Assembly: GCF_004210735.1 (NCBI RefSeq)
Contig: NZ_SDZL01000003.1
Location: 16,420-80,419, forward strand
Length of the DNA stretch: 64,000 nucleotides
Origin: Brevundimonas sp.
Lineage (GTDB): Bacteria; Pseudomonadota; Alphaproteobacteria; Caulobacterales; Caulobacteraceae
Reading direction: 5' to 3'
The notes beneath the pieces are model-generated. The model saw only the letters and a program-made list of their open reading frames with translations. It did not search any database and was not told where the DNA came from. Both the position numbers and the translations under genes were made by a program. Shown piece after piece: positions 36,592-45,111 of the stretch (the stretch's first letter is position 1; each line of letters opens with the position of its first letter).

Positions 36592-38151
36592 CTACGGACC
36601 GACGTCGTTGGCGTCGGTCCGACCGTCATCGACAGGGCGGGGCAGGCTGACGGCGATGCCGAGCGCCTGGGCCAGCTTTTCATCGCGACGATAGACATCC
36701 TCGCGGAAGGCGACGCGGCCCTGGCCGTCCACGAAGGCGGTCCAGTAGAGCAGACGCACCCCGATCTCGCGGCCAGTCGTCACACGGGTGGTGCGGCGGT
36801 TGTCCTGGGCCGTGTCGAACTGACCCAGCTTTTCCGGGTTGGGCGACAGCAGCAGGCGCGCGAAATCGACCGCACCCTGAACCCGTACGCAGCCGTGGCT
36901 GCGGTGGCGGTAAGCGTTGTTGAAGGCGGCCTTTGACGGGGTGTCGTGCAGGAAGATGGCGTAGCTGTCGCGCAGCTCGAACTTCACATAGCCGAGCGCG
37001 GCGGTAGGGCCCGCGCGCTGAACCACGCCGCCCTCGGGCGTGACGTACATGTTCTGGCTTTGCAGATAGGCCTCGCCCCTGGGCAGGATTTCACGACGGG
37101 CGATGCCGGCGGGTACGTACCAGGGCGGATTGGCCACGACCGAGGCGAAGGGCTTTTCCAGGCTGGGGGTGGCGTTCTCGGGCGAGCCGACGACGACGCG
37201 GTTGGAGTGAACCGGCTTGCCGTCCTTCCAGTAGACCATGATGGCGGCGGCGGTGTTGACCTCGATCCGCTCGGGCTGGAGGTCGCGCTTGAGCCAGCGA
37301 CGGCGCTCCAGGTTCAGGGCGATCTGGCGGGCGCGATCCTCGGCCGAGGCAGACAGCGAGCGCTGGGTGGCCTGGCCGATACGGCCATCGACGCCCAGGC
37401 CGTGGCGGGTCTGGAAGCTGCGCACGGCCTGCTGCAGTTCGGCTCCATAGACATTACCCATCAGGCCCAGACGCGCGCCCTCGGCGGCGGTGAGGTCGCC
37501 TTCGGCCACCAGACGCATGACCAGCGACGGGATGCGGGGGTCCGAACCGCCCGGCTCGATGGCGGCGCCGACGCGGAAGGCGGGCCAGCCGCCGTTCTGG
37601 ATCAGGCGACGATAACGGACATAGCCCGCGGACAGGTTGGAATAGCCGATGTCGGTCGGGGCCAGCCCCTCGAACCAGTTCAGCAGTTCGTTGCGGGTCA
37701 GGGCGTCGGTCAAGCCGCGCGGCAGGTCGGCGCGATTCTTCTGCATCTCCCACAACTCCTCGACCGTCTCTGGCCGGACGCGGCCCTCGGACAGGACGCG
37801 GCCATAGGCGAGGGCGGCGGCGGTGGTGCGGATCTCGCTGCTGGCGGGATCGGACGCCAGGCCGACGAAGTCGAAGAAGTCGGAGGACGACAGGCCGTGA
37901 CGCTCGGCCCGGCCGGCGACGGTGTTCAGGGCGCGGACACGCTCGGGTGTCCAGACGGGCCGCGAGCCGTTCAACTCATAGAAGGCGCGGACGTCGTCCT
38001 GGACCGTAGCAGGCAGGCGGGCCAGCTGGTCGTTGAAGGCGCCGGCGAAGGCCGTGGCGTCGGGAAGGCGAGTCTGGGCCCCGGCCGCACCCGCCGCAGC
38101 GGTGGCCAAGGCCGCGGAGGCGGCGCCAAAACCCAGTTCCCGTCGATTCAT
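36592..38151 (-). CDS. L,D-transpeptidase (YcbB-type, YkuD domain with peptidoglycan-binding domain)
   Basis: The protein has 519 residues. The N-terminus MNRRELGFGAASAALATAAA has a twin-arginine-like motif. A scaffold region follows, then a peptidoglycan-binding segment (LQQAVRSFQTRHGLGVDGRI). The YkuD catalytic domain carries FLHDTPSKAAFNNAYRHRSH and the HGCVRV motif with the catalytic cysteine. Such enzymes make 3-3 crosslinks in the cell wall. The gene converges on the porin gene; a hairpin (36595-36621) is embedded in its last codons. Confidence 0.93.
   Translation of the reverse strand: MNRRELGFGAASAALATAAAGAAGAQTRLPDATAFAGAFNDQLARLPATVQDDVRAFYELNGSRPVWTPERVRALNTVAGRAERHGLSSSDFFDFVGLASDPASSEIRTTAAALAYGRVLSEGRVRPETVEELWEMQKNRADLPRGLTDALTRNELLNWFEGLAPTDIGYSNLSAGYVRYRRLIQNGGWPAFRVGAAIEPGGSDPRIPSLVMRLVAEGDLTAAEGARLGLMGNVYGAELQQAVRSFQTRHGLGVDGRIGQATQRSLSASAEDRARQIALNLERRRWLKRDLQPERIEVNTAAAIMVYWKDGKPVHSNRVVVGSPENATPSLEKPFASVVANPPWYVPAGIARREILPRGEAYLQSQNMYVTPEGGVVQRAGPTAALGYVKFELRDSYAIFLHDTPSKAAFNNAYRHRSHGCVRVQGAVDFARLLLSPNPEKLGQFDTAQDNRRTTRVTTGREIGVRLLYWTAFVDGQGRVAFREDVYRRDEKLAQALGIAVSLPRPVDDGRTDANDVGP
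36595..36621. other. Hairpin in the last codons of the L,D-transpeptidase gene
   Basis: CGGACCGACG tcgttgg CGTCGGTCCG: a ten-pair perfect stem that begins seven bases after the porin stop on the other strand. It may end the porin transcript without a T-tract. Confidence 0.45.
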
Positions 38152-38234
38152 GTCCGATCCGCTCAAAAAACTCGGCCCCCACTGACGCCCCCGGGACCGA
38201 ACGTGGCCATGTTATCGGCGTTCCGGCCAAACAA

Positions 38235-38262
38235 AAAGCGCCGGTCGCGAGACCGGCGCTTT
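38235..38262 (-). terminator. Intrinsic terminator of rpmE
   Basis: AAAGCGCCGGTC gcga GACCGGCGCTTT: a 12-pair perfect stem. On the minus strand it is followed by TTG with a run of T bases from the stem. It follows the rpmE stop directly. Confidence 0.92.
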
Positions 38263-38291
38263 GCGTGTCCTTTTCGCCTCGCGGCGAGGGC

Positions 38292-38516
38292 CTACTTCTT
38301 GATGAAGCCGCCGAACTTGTTGTTGAAGCGCGAGACGCGGCCGCCGCGGTCCATCAGCTGCTGGTTGCCGCCGGTCCAGGCCGGGTGGGTCGAGGGGTCG
38401 ATATCCAGGTTCAGGACAGCGCCTTCTTTCCCGTAGGTCGAACGGGTCTGGTAGGTCGAGCCATCCACCATCGTGACGGTGATGAAGTGGTAGTCGGGGT
38501 GCGTGTCCGCTTTCAT
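38292..38516 (-). CDS. rpmE: 50S ribosomal protein L31
   Basis: The protein has 74 residues: [51 protein letters not shown] and [15 protein letters not shown]. There is no Cys pair, so this is the zinc-free form of L31. It sits alone, with its own terminator, divergent from the ABC exporter gene. Confidence 0.97.
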   Translation of the reverse strand: MKADTHPDYHFITVTMVDGSTYQTRSTYGKEGAVLNLDIDPSTHPAWTGGNQQLMDRGGRVSRFNNKFGGFIKK

Positions 38517-38652
38517 GGTCCTGGTCCGGATCTCTGCGCGACGACGATGCCGACCGTCACTGCGCGTAAATAGAGAAAACCCGCCGAACAGCGCGGCGGG
38601 AACGAGGGGCGGCGTTTACACCGGGGGCCGTTCCGGGGCAAGAGGCGCGGCC

Positions 38653-40503
38653 ATGAGCCAGTCTTCAACGCCTATCCCCGCCGCCACAGAGCCGCACGGC
38701 CGCCCCGGCGCGGGCGCCGTGCTGGTCGAGCAGATGGATGAGGCGAGCGGAAAGCGCGCCAAGAGCCGCAATGTCCGGCCGCTGGCGCGGTTGTTGCCCT
38801 TCCTGGGGCGGCACAAGATGGACGCGGTCATCGCGGGTCTGTGGCTGATCGGATCGACCGCCGCGTCGCTGGCGCTGACGGCGACGGCGAGGGGCGCCAT
38901 AGACCAGGGTTTCGACAATGGCGGGCGGGACATCAATTTCTGGTTCCTGGTGCTGGGGGCTAACGCCCTGCTGCTGGGGCTGGCGACGGCGTTCCGGTAC
39001 TTCTACGTCACCAAGACGGGCGAGCGGGTGATCGCCGACCTGCGCAAGGCGCTGTTCGAGCGCATCCTGACGCTGGACCCGGTGTTCTTTGTCCACATGC
39101 GGACAGGCGAGGTGCTGTCGCGCCTGACCACGGATATCCAGCTGGTGGACACGTTGCTGACGACTTCGGTCAGCTATGCGTTGCGCAACTTCCTGACGCT
39201 GATCGGCGGGGTGATCCTGTTGTTCTTCGTCAGTCCCAAGCTGACGGGGCTGGTGCTGCTGATCGTGCCGCTGCTGATCGTGCCGCTGTTCGTGTTCGGA
39301 CGGCGGGTGCGCAAGCTGACGGTGGCGTCGCAGGACCGGTTCGCCAACGCCGTCGGCTTCGCCGGGGAGAGCGTCGACGCGCTGGAGACGGTTCAGGCGT
39401 TCGGGCGCGAAATGAGCGCCGCCGCCCGGTTCGGCGAGGCGGTCGAGGGCGCGTTCGGGGTGTCGCTGACGCGGATGCGGGCGCGGGCGCTGATGACCGC
39501 CCTGATCATCGTGGTGATGTTCGGTGGCGTGACGCTGGTGCTGTGGCTGGGCGCGCAGGATGTGATCGCCGGGACCATGACCCCGGGCGCCCTGCTGCAG
39601 TTCGTGCTGCTGTCGGTGTTCGCGGCCGGGGCCGTGGGCGCGCTGGGCGAGAGCTGGGGCGATGTCCAGAAGGCCGCCGGCGCCATGGAGCGGATCGACG
39701 AGCTGATGCGGGCCGTGCCGGCCATCGCGCCGCCCGAGCGGCCCGTGGCCCTGCCTACGCCGCCGCGTGGCGAGGTGTCGATGTCGGCGGTGGACTTCGC
39801 CTATCCGGGACGGCCGGACCTGCCGGCGCTGAAGGGGTTCAGCCTGACCGTGCGGCCGGGCGAGACGGTGGCCCTGGTCGGGCCGTCGGGGGCGGGCAAG
39901 TCGACGGTGTTCCGCCTGCTGCTGCGCTTCTATGACCCGCAGACGGGGCTGGTGTCGGTGGACGGCGTCGATGTGCGTCAGGCCGATCCGGTCGAGGTGC
40001 GCAGCCGGTTCGCCTGGGTGTCGCAGGAGGCGCCGCTGTTCTCGGGCTCGGCGCTGGAGAATATCCGCTTTGGCCACGAGGCGGCGACGCTGGAAGAGGC
40101 GCGAACGGTGGCGCAGGAGGCCCAGGCTCTGGGCTTCATCGACGCCTTGCCGGAAGGGTTCGATACGCCGCTGGGTGAGCGGGCCAAGAGCCTGTCGGGC
40201 GGACAGCGCCAACGACTGGCCATCGCCCGGGCGCTGGTCCGCGAGGCGCCGATCCTGCTGCTGGACGAGGCGACCAGCGCGCTGGACGCCGAGAACGAGC
40301 GACTGGTGCAACAGGCGCTGGACCAGGCGATGGAAGCGCGCACCACCCTGGTCATCGCCCACCGCCTGGCGACCGTGCTGCGGGCCGACCGGATCGTGGT
40401 CATGGACGCCGGTCAGGTGGTCGAGCAGGGCACCCACGCGGAGCTGACGGCCAAGGGCGGTCTGTACGCCCGGCTGGCGTCACTGCAGTTCCAGGCGGAC
40501 TAG
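38653..40503 (+). CDS. ABC-type exporter, fused permease and ATPase (MsbA-related)
   Basis: The protein has 616 residues. An N-terminal cytoplasmic stretch is followed by the six-helix transmembrane domain (KMDAVIAGLWLIGSTAASLA, LTTSVSYALRNFLTLIGGVI). The ATPase has Walker A VGPSGAGKSTVFRLL, signature LSGGQRQRLAIARAL, Walker B ILLLDEATSALD and the H-loop IAHRLATVL. It works as a homodimer exporting lipids or drugs. The substrate is not visible. The start at 38653 follows GGCGCGGCC; an earlier in-frame start would overlap the rpmE promoter region. A 40-bp GTGCAC element follows. Confidence 0.94.
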   Translation: MSQSSTPIPAATEPHGRPGAGAVLVEQMDEASGKRAKSRNVRPLARLLPFLGRHKMDAVIAGLWLIGSTAASLALTATARGAIDQGFDNGGRDINFWFLVLGANALLLGLATAFRYFYVTKTGERVIADLRKALFERILTLDPVFFVHMRTGEVLSRLTTDIQLVDTLLTTSVSYALRNFLTLIGGVILLFFVSPKLTGLVLLIVPLLIVPLFVFGRRVRKLTVASQDRFANAVGFAGESVDALETVQAFGREMSAAARFGEAVEGAFGVSLTRMRARALMTALIIVVMFGGVTLVLWLGAQDVIAGTMTPGALLQFVLLSVFAAGAVGALGESWGDVQKAAGAMERIDELMRAVPAIAPPERPVALPTPPRGEVSMSAVDFAYPGRPDLPALKGFSLTVRPGETVALVGPSGAGKSTVFRLLLRFYDPQTGLVSVDGVDVRQADPVEVRSRFAWVSQEAPLFSGSALENIRFGHEAATLEEARTVAQEAQALGFIDALPEGFDTPLGERAKSLSGGQRQRLAIARALVREAPILLLDEATSALDAENERLVQQALDQAMEARTTLVIAHRLATVLRADRIVVMDAGQVVEQGTHAELTAKGGLYARLASLQFQAD

Positions 40504-40526
40504 GCGGAGTGCACTGACGGCTGCAG

Positions 40527-40566
40527 AAAAAAGTGAGTGCACATAGTGCACATAGTGCACTTTTTT
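40527..40566. repeat. 40-bp GTGCAC element, copy 2 (likely bidirectional terminator)
   Basis: Six A, then GTGAGTGCAC, ATA, GTGCAC, ATA, GTGCAC, then six T. It lies between the convergent ABC exporter and GDPD genes. It is the inverted partner of 29047-29086 (36 of 40 positions). The perfect GTGCAC repeats and outer AAAAAAGTG/CACTTTTTT pairing make it the stronger copy. Confidence 0.8.
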
Positions 40567-40736
40567 GAAGGTCGGACGCGGCGCTCCCGCGATGTCAAAA
40601 GCGATGTCGCAGCATATCGCAGTTTTGATCTCGGTGGGCCGATCAGGTCGGCAACGCGGTGCAGCCTTGAATTCTCAGCCCGATTTCGCCTCGGCCATTA
40701 CATCAGGGCAAGCCGCTGTCGCAGGCAATCGCGCGA

Positions 40737-41702
40737 TCAGCGGCCCAGTGCGGCCGGATGATCGGTGAAAACGGCGTCCACGCCCTGGGCTGAGAGGCGG
40801 GTGAAGCGGGCGGCGAGGTCGCCGTAGGCGGCGGGGCTGTCGCTGCGGCGGTCGAGGGGCGGCAGGAAGGCGTTTTCGGCGCGCAGGGTCCAGACGGCGA
40901 CCTTTAGGCCCGCCGCGTGGGCGTCGGCGATCAGGGATGTGCGGCCGCCGTCGTCGGCTTCGATCAGTGACGCCTCGGCGCCGATCCAGCGGGCGTAACG
41001 GGAGACGGCGTTTAGGCCGTCGGGCGTGAGCATGGCGGCGTAAGACAGGTCAGGCCGATCGACGGGACCACCGGCAGCGGCGACCAGTTGCAGCAGGGGC
41101 GCGTCGATGCGGGCGGCCAGCCGCTCCAGCGCGCCGACCTCGAAACACTGGATCAGGACCGGGGCGTCGGGGCCGGTCAGGCCGTGGCGCTGCAGCGTCG
41201 CGACGAAGGCGTTCTCCATCGGCAGGCCCAGGGCGGCGAAATGCGAGGGGTGCTTCAACTCCGGCGCGATGGCGATACGGCGGCCTGTGCGGCGAGAGGC
41301 GTCGCGGGCGATGGCGATCACGTCGTCGAAGGTGAGGATGGGCTCCTGACCGTCGAAGGCGGTGTTGGCGGGGCGCAGGTCGGGCAGGCGCTCGCGCGCG
41401 CGCAGGGTTTGGATCTCGGCCAGGGTGCAGTCTTCGGTGAACCAGCCGGTGACCGGTTGGCCGTCGATGGTGCGCGTGGTGCGGCGGTCGGCGAACCGGG
41501 GATGGTCGGCGACGTCGGTCGTGCCGCCGATCTCGTTCTCGTGCCGGACGACCAGATGGCCGTCGCGGGTCATGACCAGGTCGGGCTCGATGACATCCGC
41601 GCCTTGGTCGATGGCCAGTTCATAGGCGGTGCGCGTGTGCTCGGGCCGTTCGCCGGAGGCGCCGCGGTGGGCGATGACGAGGGGGTTGGGCAGGGCACGC
41701 AT
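40737..41702 (-). CDS. glpQ: Glycerophosphodiester phosphodiesterase
   Basis: The protein has 321 residues from ATG 41702. The GDPD active site is visible: PLVIAHRGASGERPEHTRTA with the catalytic His, GADVIEPDLVMTRDGHLVVR with Glu and Asp, and RHENEIGGTTDVA. The end GVDAVFTDHPAALGR is typical. It hydrolyses glycerophosphodiesters to glycerol-3-phosphate and alcohol. No signal peptide is seen at the chosen start, so the protein seems cytoplasmic, unlike periplasmic GlpQ; it may be nearer UgpQ. The upstream in-frame codons lie in a structured repeat. Confidence 0.88.
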   Translation of the reverse strand: MRALPNPLVIAHRGASGERPEHTRTAYELAIDQGADVIEPDLVMTRDGHLVVRHENEIGGTTDVADHPRFADRRTTRTIDGQPVTGWFTEDCTLAEIQTLRARERLPDLRPANTAFDGQEPILTFDDVIAIARDASRRTGRRIAIAPELKHPSHFAALGLPMENAFVATLQRHGLTGPDAPVLIQCFEVGALERLAARIDAPLLQLVAAAGGPVDRPDLSYAAMLTPDGLNAVSRYARWIGAEASLIEADDGGRTSLIADAHAAGLKVAVWTLRAENAFLPPLDRRSDSPAAYGDLAARFTRLSAQGVDAVFTDHPAALGR

Positions 41703-41716
41703 GCCTACACCATGAC

Positions 41717-41863
41717 CCTTCTCCCCTTGCGGGAGAAGGTGGCCGAGCAAGGCGAGGTCGGATGAGGGGTCTGGCAACGCTGGAATGAGGGGCGCAAGCA
41801 AACCGCCGTCGACCCCTCATCCGTCAGGCGTCGCCTGCCACCTTCTCCCGCAAGGGGAGAAGG
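41717..41863. repeat. 150-bp structured inverted repeat (CCTTCTCCCC tip), copy 4
   Basis: The tip palindrome is CCTTCTCCCC ttgc GGGAGAAGG at both ends. The inner block is GGATGAGGGGTC, and the right second stem is CAGGC gac GCCTG. The left second stem is less clear. Unlike the other copies it lies between genes on the same strand (suhB-like and GDPD), both reading minus. Confidence 0.88.
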
Positions 41864-41870
41864 ATGTTGG

Positions 41871-42677
41871 TCACGCCGCCTGCAGCACCTTGCGCAGCTG
41901 GGTGTGGAGGTCGGGGTTGGCGGCGATGATGGTTTTGCCGGACTTGGGGTCGCCGTCCTGTTCGATGGAGGTGACCAGGCCGCCCGCCTCGGTGACCAGC
42001 AGGATGCCCGCCGCTACGTCCCAGGGCTGGAGATTGCGCTCGAAGAAGACGTCGTAGCGGCCGGCGGCGACCCAGGCGAAGTCCAGCGAGGCGGCGCCCA
42101 GGCGGCGGATGCCGGCGACGCGCTGGCCCACGGCGTGGATGTCCTTGATCGACTGGCCGTGGCCCGGCTTGCCGATGAAGGGGAAGCCGGTCGAGACGAG
42201 GCTTTCCGACAGGTCCTTGCGGCCCGAGACGCGGATGCGCTGGTCGTTCAGATAGGCGCCCTTGCCCTTTTCGGCCCAGTACATCTCGTTCATGACCGGG
42301 TTGTAGGTGACGGCGGCGACGATCTCGGCCGAGCCGTCCGGGTGCTTGCGCTCCAGCCCCACGGTGATGGCGAAATGGGGCATGGCGTGCATGAAGTTGG
42401 TGGTGCCGTCGATCGGATCGACGATCCAGGTGTGGGACTTGTCCGTCCCCTCGATCATGCCGCGTTCCTCGCCCAGGAAGCCGTAGCCGGGGCGGGCCTT
42501 CATCAGCAGTTCGTAGAGGGTGTCCTCGGCCTTGATGTCGGCGGCGGTGACGAAATCGCCGGGGCCCTTGCGCGAGACCTGAAGCTGGGCGACCTCGCCG
42601 AAGTCGCGGAGCATGGGGCGGGCGGTCTTGCGGACCGCGTCCATCATGACTTGAAGCAGGGCGGAGGCGAGGGCCAT
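41871..42677 (-). CDS. suhB: Inositol monophosphatase family protein
   Basis: The protein has 268 residues. Metal-binding motifs of the family are present: GEERGMIEGTDKSHTWIVDP, IDGTTNFMHAMPHFAITVGL, and RRLGAASLDFAWVAAGRYDV with WDVAAGILLVTEAGGLV. The family hydrolyses inositol-1-phosphate or related sugar phosphates, and SuhB also helps ribosome assembly. It starts at 42677 and follows efp on the same strand, with a nested inverted repeat in between. Confidence 0.93.
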   Translation of the reverse strand: MALASALLQVMMDAVRKTARPMLRDFGEVAQLQVSRKGPGDFVTAADIKAEDTLYELLMKARPGYGFLGEERGMIEGTDKSHTWIVDPIDGTTNFMHAMPHFAITVGLERKHPDGSAEIVAAVTYNPVMNEMYWAEKGKGAYLNDQRIRVSGRKDLSESLVSTGFPFIGKPGHGQSIKDIHAVGQRVAGIRRLGAASLDFAWVAAGRYDVFFERNLQPWDVAAGILLVTEAGGLVTSIEQDGDPKSGKTIIAANPDLHTQLRKVLQAA

Positions 42678-42776
42678 GGGGGAAGCTCCTGGTCCGGCAT
42701 GCCCTCAGCAAGGCGACCATTCGCCCCGGGCATGCGGAGAAGTTCAAACAGACGACGTCGGGTGACGTCGGTGAAA

Positions 42777-42843
42777 AGTGCTAGTGAGCAAGCAGTGAGC
42801 GATGAATCTGCGAGCCCTGGCTCACTCCTCGCTCACTGACACT
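42777..42843. repeat. Nested inverted repeat of AGTGAGC units between efp and suhB
   Basis: The left arm carries two AGTGAGC units four bases apart plus AGTG. The right arm carries the mirrored GCTCACT units and CACT. Arms are 24 bases, loop 19 bases; 18 of 24 positions pair. It is not followed by a T-tract. Confidence 0.8.
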
Positions 42844-42855
42844 CTTCACTCAATA

Positions 42856-43422
42856 TCAGTCCGCGCGGCGGACGTATTCGCCGGTTTCGGTATCGACCAC
42901 GATCCGCTCGCCCACGCCCATGTAGGGCGGGATCATGATGCGGACGCCATTGTTGGCCTTGGCCGGCTTGTAGGACGACGAGGCGGTCTGGCCCTTCACG
43001 GTCGGCTCGGTCTCGACGACTTCCAGCGTGACCTGTTCCGGCAGCGACAGGCCGATCGGACGCTCTTCGTGCATCTCGATGACGACCTTCATGCCCTCTT
43101 GCAGATAAGGGATGCGGTCTTCGCCGACCCAGTCCTTTTGCAGTTCGATCTGCTCGTAGGTGTTGTCGTCCATGAAGACCAGGCTGTCGCCGTTGTCGAA
43201 CAGATAAGAGAAGTCCTTCTGTTCCAGGGTGACGCGCTCGACCTTGTCTTCCGAACGGAAGCGTTCGTTCAGCTTGTTGCCGGTCTCGAGGTTCTTGGCC
43301 TCGACGTTGGCGAAGGCGCCGCCCTTGCCAGGCTTGACGTGGCTGGCCTTGGTCACGACCCACAGGCCGCCTTCGTGCTGAAGAACCATGCCGGGCTTGA
43401 TGGTGTTGCCGTTGATTTTCAT
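42856..43422 (-). CDS. efp: Elongation factor P
   Basis: The protein has 188 residues from [20 protein letters not shown]. The loop [17 protein letters not shown] places K33 at the position of the modified lysine in E. coli EF-P. The OB domains follow, and the end [15 protein letters not shown] is canonical. It helps ribosomes with proline stretches; note the Pro-rich proteins in this window. The modifying genes epmA/epmB are not nearby. Confidence 0.97.
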   Translation of the reverse strand: MKINGNTIKPGMVLQHEGGLWVVTKASHVKPGKGGAFANVEAKNLETGNKLNERFRSEDKVERVTLEQKDFSYLFDNGDSLVFMDDNTYEQIELQKDWVGEDRIPYLQEGMKVVIEMHEERPIGLSLPEQVTLEVVETEPTVKGQTASSSYKPAKANNGVRIMIPPYMGVGERIVVDTETGEYVRRAD

Positions 43423-43522
43423 CGGTGTCGCTGGTGCTGGGGCGCCGTCGTGGCGCGCGCGAAATCGGGCGCGATCCCTAGAGGAACACCGCTGAAACCG
43501 CAATGCCTGCTACGGAAGGGCG

Positions 43523-44074
43523 TCAGTGGACGGTGGGGCGGTCGTCGACCTTGCGGCCCATGGCGTTGGCGATGCGGACGCCGATGCCGGTGGGGGCGGC
43601 CAGCTTGCCCGCGCCGGTGTCCAGCTTGCGCGCCTCGTGGGCGAAGGCGGCGGCCAGGCCGGCCGAGGACATGGCGGCAGCGATCTGGAGACCGCGGGAT
43701 GACGGGCGCAGGGCCAGCCAGACGGCGTTGACCGCCTGGGCCACGCCCCACAGGGCCATGGCGGTGGTGCGCTCGGGTCGGGGCGGGGCGTTCCAGACAC
43801 GCAGGGCCGACAGGGTGGTGGCCGAGAAGACCGCGGGCAGAACCAGGCTGAGCGGGCCGCGCGGGCGTTCCGTGATCGGACCCTTGTGATGGGCCAACTG
43901 GCGCGCCGTGCGCGGGTTCGGTCGCAACAGGCTGTTGGCCGCGCCGGTGGCCAGGAAAGCGAAGCCCGCCGTCAGCAAAACGCCCGCGACGACGTGGCCG
44001 GGGCTGCGGCCCTGGATATTCAGGAACTCGGTCGCCTTGTCCCGGGCGTCATCGATGGCGTCGTCTATGGACAT
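43523..44074 (-). CDS. Membrane protein of unknown function
   Basis: The protein has 183 residues. A polar N-terminus (MSIDDAIDDARDKATEFLNI) is followed by four hydrophobic segments: VVAGVLLTAGFAFLATGAAN, LSLVLPAVFSATTLSALRVW, TAMALWGVAQAVNAVWLALR and LQIAAAMSSAGLAAAFAHEA. The pattern of AxNAVWLALRP and a C-terminal AxxLxxxAGxLxAPxxIG is faintly like TspO but too weak to name. The start at 44074 is the ATG behind GGGGAG. It lies between bfr and efp on the minus strand. Confidence 0.7.
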   Translation of the reverse strand: MSIDDAIDDARDKATEFLNIQGRSPGHVVAGVLLTAGFAFLATGAANSLLRPNPRTARQLAHHKGPITERPRGPLSLVLPAVFSATTLSALRVWNAPPRPERTTAMALWGVAQAVNAVWLALRPSSRGLQIAAAMSSAGLAAAFAHEARKLDTGAGKLAAPTGIGVRIANAMGRKVDDRPTVH

Positions 44075-44154
44075 GGGGCTCCCCTCAAATGGCTGTGGGA
44101 GCGGAATGGGCGGGAGCGGCGAGGGGTTCCCGCCGCGCCCGCCAGAAGCCGGGT

Positions 44155-44655
44155 TCAGCCGCCGGTGGCGGCGCCGTCGGTGACGATCTCTTTCATCGCC
44201 GACTGGAGATAGTTCTGGGCGCCCATCAGCTCGATCAGCTTGTGCTGGTTCTCGAGGAAGTCGACGTGTTCCTCGGTGTCGGCCAGGATCTTCATCAGCA
44301 GGTCGCGGCTGACATAATCGCGAGCCGCCTCGCACTGGGTGACAGCGTCGCGGGTGGTGGCGCGGCTGTCGATTTCCAACTGCAGGTCGGCGCCCAGGCA
44401 TTCGATGGGGTCTTCGCCGACCTTGAGCTTGTGCAGGTCCTGCAGGTTCGGCAGGCCGTCAAGGAACAGGATGCGCTTGATGAGCATGTCGGCGTGTTTC
44501 ATCTCGCCGATCGACTCTTCATAGATGACGTTGCCGAGATGGGTCAGACCCCAGCTCTCGAACATGCGGGCATGCAGGAAATACTGGTTCACCGCCGTCA
44601 GTTCGTTCGTCAGAACGGCGTTGAGGGTGCGGATGATCGCGGGATCGCCCTTCAT
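44155..44655 (-). CDS. bfr: Bacterioferritin
   Basis: The protein has 166 residues. It aligns without gaps to E. coli Bfr: E18, E51, M52 (heme ligand), H54, E94 and H130 are all in place. The bridging ligand E127 is threonine (ADTEEH at 125-130), with glutamates at 128 and 129. It stores iron as a 24-mer with heme. It lies on the same strand as bfd. A TATCA n6 TGATA palindrome about 95 bp upstream could be an operator. Confidence 0.95.
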   Translation of the reverse strand: MKGDPAIIRTLNAVLTNELTAVNQYFLHARMFESWGLTHLGNVIYEESIGEMKHADMLIKRILFLDGLPNLQDLHKLKVGEDPIECLGADLQLEIDSRATTRDAVTQCEAARDYVSRDLLMKILADTEEHVDFLENQHKLIELMGAQNYLQSAMKEIVTDGAATGG

Positions 44656-44750
44656 GGCGGTGGTCCTTCAGCCCGGCGGCGGAATCGTCCCGTCGCTCAT
44701 GCGAAGACTTCTACCATAGCGAAAACGACGTTTGGGCTGTTGAGAGCGTT

Positions 44751-44766
44751 TATCAGCACATTGATA
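44751..44766. promoter_or_regulatory. Candidate operator between bfd and bfr
   Basis: TATCA gcacat TGATA, a short inverted repeat in an AT-richer stretch about 95 bp before bfr and directly after bfd. No family is assigned. Confidence 0.3.
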
Positions 44767-44801
44767 GTGCGAGTGAATTTCGCCCAATCGTCTGGACGGC
44801 G

Positions 44802-44987
44802 CTACTCTGCGGCGAGGGCGAAGGCCTGGCGGCTTTCCTGGATCATCTCACGCATTTCGCAGACGCATTTGGCGCATTGGGCCGAACAGGCGTTGTGGGC
44901 GAACACTTCGCGCGGGCGGGTAGCGCCCGCCTCGATGGCGAGGGCGACGTCACGCTGGCGAAGACCATTGCAGTTGCAGACGTACAC
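44802..44987 (-). CDS. bfd: Bacterioferritin-associated ferredoxin ((2Fe-2S)-binding)
   Basis: The protein has 61 residues. The cysteine pattern is CNCNGL near the N-terminus and CSAQCAKC later, typical of Bfd with its CxC...CxxC 2Fe-2S site. The GTG at 44987 is chosen because it gives VYVCNCNGLRQRDVALAIEA, the normal Bfd opening; upstream in-frame sequence is not Bfd-like. Bfd reduces iron in bacterioferritin to release it. A GAGAA tgg TTCTC palindrome lies 27 bases upstream. Confidence 0.88.
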   Translation of the reverse strand: MYVCNCNGLRQRDVALAIEAGATRPREVFAHNACSAQCAKCVCEMREMIQESRQAFALAAE

Positions 44988-45010
44988 GAGAGACCAGACC
45001 GGTTTACCGC

Positions 45011-45027
45011 GATGAGAATGGTTCTCT
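45011..45027. promoter_or_regulatory. Fur/Irr-like palindrome upstream of bfd
   Basis: ATGAGAATGGTTCTCT has perfect five-base arms (GAGAA, TTCTC). It matches the central part of the classical Fur consensus, and also the AGAAnnnTTCT core of the Irr iron-control element. It sits in the divergent bfd/thiE promoter region. Low-iron induction of bfd fits its iron-release role. Confidence 0.6.
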
Positions 45028-45111
45028 GTAGCAGGGACTTTAAGGCGATTGCAAGTCGTTCGCATGCGCTGCGACATTGACGACGAGGCGCGGGCGCGGC
45101 AGGGCGGGGGC

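Noticed and set aside
45066..45111. TPP riboswitch before thiE
   Set aside because: The leader is too short and shows none of the conserved thi-box sequences.
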